8,824 bases of DNA, taken from CAWFFV01 sp963814985. Lineage in GTDB: Bacteria; Chloroflexota; Ktedonobacteria; Ktedonobacterales; Ktedonobacteraceae. How positions within the stretch are numbered: position 1 is the first letter of the stretch; every line of letters begins with the position of its first letter. Location of the stretch: positions 1 to 8,824 of the forward strand of contig CAWFFV010000010.1 of assembly GCA_963814985.1 (NCBI GenBank), read 5' to 3'. The notes beneath the pieces were generated by a model that worked only from the letters and a program-made list of their open reading frames with translations, was not told where the DNA came from and searched no databases. This document shows positions 7,184-8,824 of the stretch, in pieces. The position numbers and the translations under genes are program-made.

Positions 7184-7425
7184 GGCAAGCGAGGTTAAAG
7201 ACTCCTTTGCTAGCAACAGGATTTCACGGCATTGCTAGCAGTGTAACTACTCAGGTCTGCTCACCACCGCCAGTGGCTCGCCCTGCGCAGCAACCCTCGC
7301 AATCCACACAAAACGGCCAGCGAAGCGCCTTAGGCGCTGAGGAATCAGGAAATCAGAATCTTCTGACCCCAGCCGTGAATAGTTGCCCTGATATGCCCAC
7401 GCAACGCGTCAACCATGAATGATAT
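7184..7425. other. Intergenic region with short palindromes
   Basis: No coding sequence is supported here. The perfect palindrome TTGCTAGCAA (7207-7216) is repeated as TTGCTAGCA at 7232-7240, 25 bp away start to start. Two small hairpins follow: AGCGCC-TTA-GGCGCT (7324-7338) and TCAGAA-TC-TTCTGA (7353-7366). They lie just past the stop of the lipoprotein gene on the minus strand and may help end its transcript, although the only following T run (GTTTTG) is weak and distant. Confidence 0.4.
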
Positions 7426-8543
7426 CTATTGGCCGGCCGCCTGATAAATCAGGAGCCAGAATTCCTGATCAGCTTGTAGATACTGGCTCTGACCGCTGTT
7501 GAAGTTCTTCTCAACGAAGGTGCAACTCGCTTCATAGGCGCTCACCTGAAGAATAACTAAGTCCCACTGTGAGTAGGTTAGGAAGTACCATTTCTGTTTT
7601 CCTGCTACTTTATCGCTGCCTAAGCAGTCTTCTGATGGGGGTTGCGCAACTGGAAATGTGAAAAGTCTGCCGAAGAGTTTACGCATCAGCTGCATATCTG
7701 TTACTCTGATCGATTGCCCGTTGCTTTTGCTTGTTTCGAGCTGGAGCAAAAGTCTATCAGGTTGTGCCGGCGTAAAGACAACTCCAGCCAGAGTCTTCGC
7801 AAACAGTTGCTTGAATTGCTCATTTATACGATACATTCCCCCATGAGAAGACAACGCTCCATTCAGGCTAACGAGGTTCTGTCTCAGGTCGACGCTAGCA
7901 GCAATGACCTGATCCGCTGTATGAAAGATCAGTTGGTAGTCAGGATTTCCATCCGAATAGCCAACATTTTCCGTTACCAGTGGCAAGGCCAGGATCGCAT
8001 TGTAGATGTGTTGAGCTGCATCGGGGGAAGAAATGCGCGCCGTTTGAGGTGGCTGAGCATGCGAAGATGTGGACATCAGGGCAAGTTGGTTCACCTTAGC
8101 CGCTGGCGTCGCCTCATAGATGGCCCTATCGAGCTGGTTCCAGAACTCCTTTTTGTCCATCGCTGTTCGACTGTGTGGCTCTCCTGAAAGAGAGACCTTA
8201 CGGCAACCATCCCGTTCAGCCAGGACAGTTACCAGCGTTTTCTGCTTCTGGTAGAACGTGAGCGTATAGTGTGGGCCAAGTTCGAGAGTACAGGCGACGT
8301 TCTCAGGCATCAGTGGCATCGCATAGATCGTGGTATAAAGTTGCTGCACCATGCTGGCAACTGTCAGTGTCACTACTGGCTTCTTCCCGTCTGGCGAGGG
8401 CCAATCAATCAAAATGCGTACGCGATCCGGCTGGCTACCGGCCCCCCCTGGGGACTAGAAACTGAGCCGCAGCTGCTCAAGCTTACCAGTAATCCAACGA
8501 GCAACAACGCAGGGAAAAAATACACATCCTTTGTGATCTTCAT
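7426..8543 (-). CDS. Three-repeat lipoprotein, frame interrupted at a poly-G tract
   Basis: The family is not recognised. ATG 8543 has an excellent ribosome site (AAGGAG, 6 nt upstream) and starts a lipoprotein signal peptide: MKITKDVYFFPALLLVGLL, then LSSC with lipobox cysteine C25. This frame stops at TGA 8411-8409 after 44 residues. The frame of the mature protein runs from about 8450 to TAG 7428-7426 and starts no later than codon TTG 8412 (MIDWPSPDGKK). One extra G in the seven-G run (8442-8448) would join them into 372 residues. The mature part has three related domains of about 85-95 residues. In 328-residue numbering they are near 18-98, 127-208 and 234-327, sharing an Ile/Leu-rich helix ending in Pro (YAMPL, LALPL, FTFPV), a Tyr-x-Leu strand and a late Phe/Trp helix (KEFWNQL, NEQFKQL, QEFWLLI). 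It is probably anchored outside the membrane; its role is unknown. Confidence 0.75.
8442..8448 (-). repeat. Homopolymeric G7 tract at the frame break of the lipoprotein gene
   Basis: Seven consecutive C residues on the plus strand (seven G in the gene) lie between the signal peptide and the mature domain. With seven G, translation from ATG 8543 ends early; with eight, or with five, the frame stays open to 7426. Such tracts slip during replication and are also frequent sites of sequencing indels. Confidence 0.8.
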
Positions 8544-8701
8544 AGTTTACTCCTTAAAGGCGATAGAAGGCAAAAGTTGTGCCATAGAGAGAAGACGCTT
8601 AAAACCTCGCTCCAGTTCCTTCCACTCAGCAAAGAGCATAAGTAATGTTAGACTGAGCCTAATAATCAAAGCATTTCTTCTTGAGTTCTCTTAACAAACT
8701 A

Positions 8702-8732
8702 TAAGGGACGGAGAGCATATCATCGTCCCTTA
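8702..8732. terminator. Perfect 9-bp hairpin, possible terminator of an off-window gene
   Basis: TAAGGGACG (8702-8710) and CGTCCCTTA (8724-8732) are exact complements with a 13-nt loop. On the minus strand the stem is followed by TAGTTTGTTA, a weak T-rich tail. It may end a gene arriving from beyond the right edge and insulate the lipoprotein gene. On the plus strand a run ATTTTTC lies about 11 nt beyond the stem, but no plus-strand gene precedes it. Confidence 0.35.
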
Positions 8733-8824
8733 AGGGAGCCCCATTTTTCGTCTAAGCAGAACTCATATTTCCTGTAAAACATCTTAAGAAAGAGGAATTC
8801 CTGCTCCTTTCCAACGAACCGCTA

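Noticed and set aside
7642..8187. Plus-strand open frame of 181 codons
   Set aside because: It is antisense to the three-repeat lipoprotein, has no convincing ribosome site, and its composition is that of a shadow frame.
8720..8821. A minus-strand reading frame of about 33 codons at the right edge
   Set aside because: It is bounded by stops, with only a distant AAGGAG and no recognisable motif.
1..8824. CRISPR array, tRNA or rRNA genes
   Set aside because: No regularly spaced repeats and no cloverleaf or rRNA-like sequence were found on either strand by eye.

Overview
The window looks like a chromosomal accessory stretch from a mid-GC bacterium, most plausibly a Ktedonobacteria-like member of the Chloroflexota. 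The clues are a decayed TnpB of the kind common in those genomes, a fatty-acyl-CoA synthetase that from memory closely resembles the Thermus TTHA0604 type, and a bacterial lipoprotein with strong AGGAG ribosome sites. No rRNA, tRNA or other phylogenetic marker is present, so this assignment is an inference.

The left third (about 1-3480, plus strand) is decaying DNA. It opens with a perfect 15-bp inverted repeat that contains the -35 box of a near-consensus promoter. Next comes a multiply frameshifted tnpB (IS200/IS605 or IS607 OrfB) pseudogene, then a small frameshifted ORF of unknown function. Last is a pseudogene of an asparagine-synthase-like (AsnB or lasso-cyclase type) ATP-dependent amidotransferase, with several frame changes, stop codons and altered active-site motifs.

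The centre (3498-5260, minus strand) holds an intact two-gene operon: an AAA/ABC-type ATPase of the OLD/RecF-like class followed, with translational-coupling spacing, by a DUF3226-like TOPRIM protein. This is the architecture of a split OLD nuclease, comparable with the PARIS and Gabija ATPase/TOPRIM defence systems, and it is the best candidate here for an under-described system. It has its own extended -10 promoter and is insulated upstream by a terminator.

The right half (5446-8543, minus strand) holds an intact long/medium-chain fatty-acyl-CoA synthetase that probably starts at GTG 7083. Beyond it is a secreted lipoprotein made of three degenerate tandem domains. Its signal peptide and lipobox are out of frame with the mature region because of a run of seven G residues; one added G would give a single 372-residue protein. 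This is either a phase-variable tract, a real mutation or a homopolymer sequencing error.
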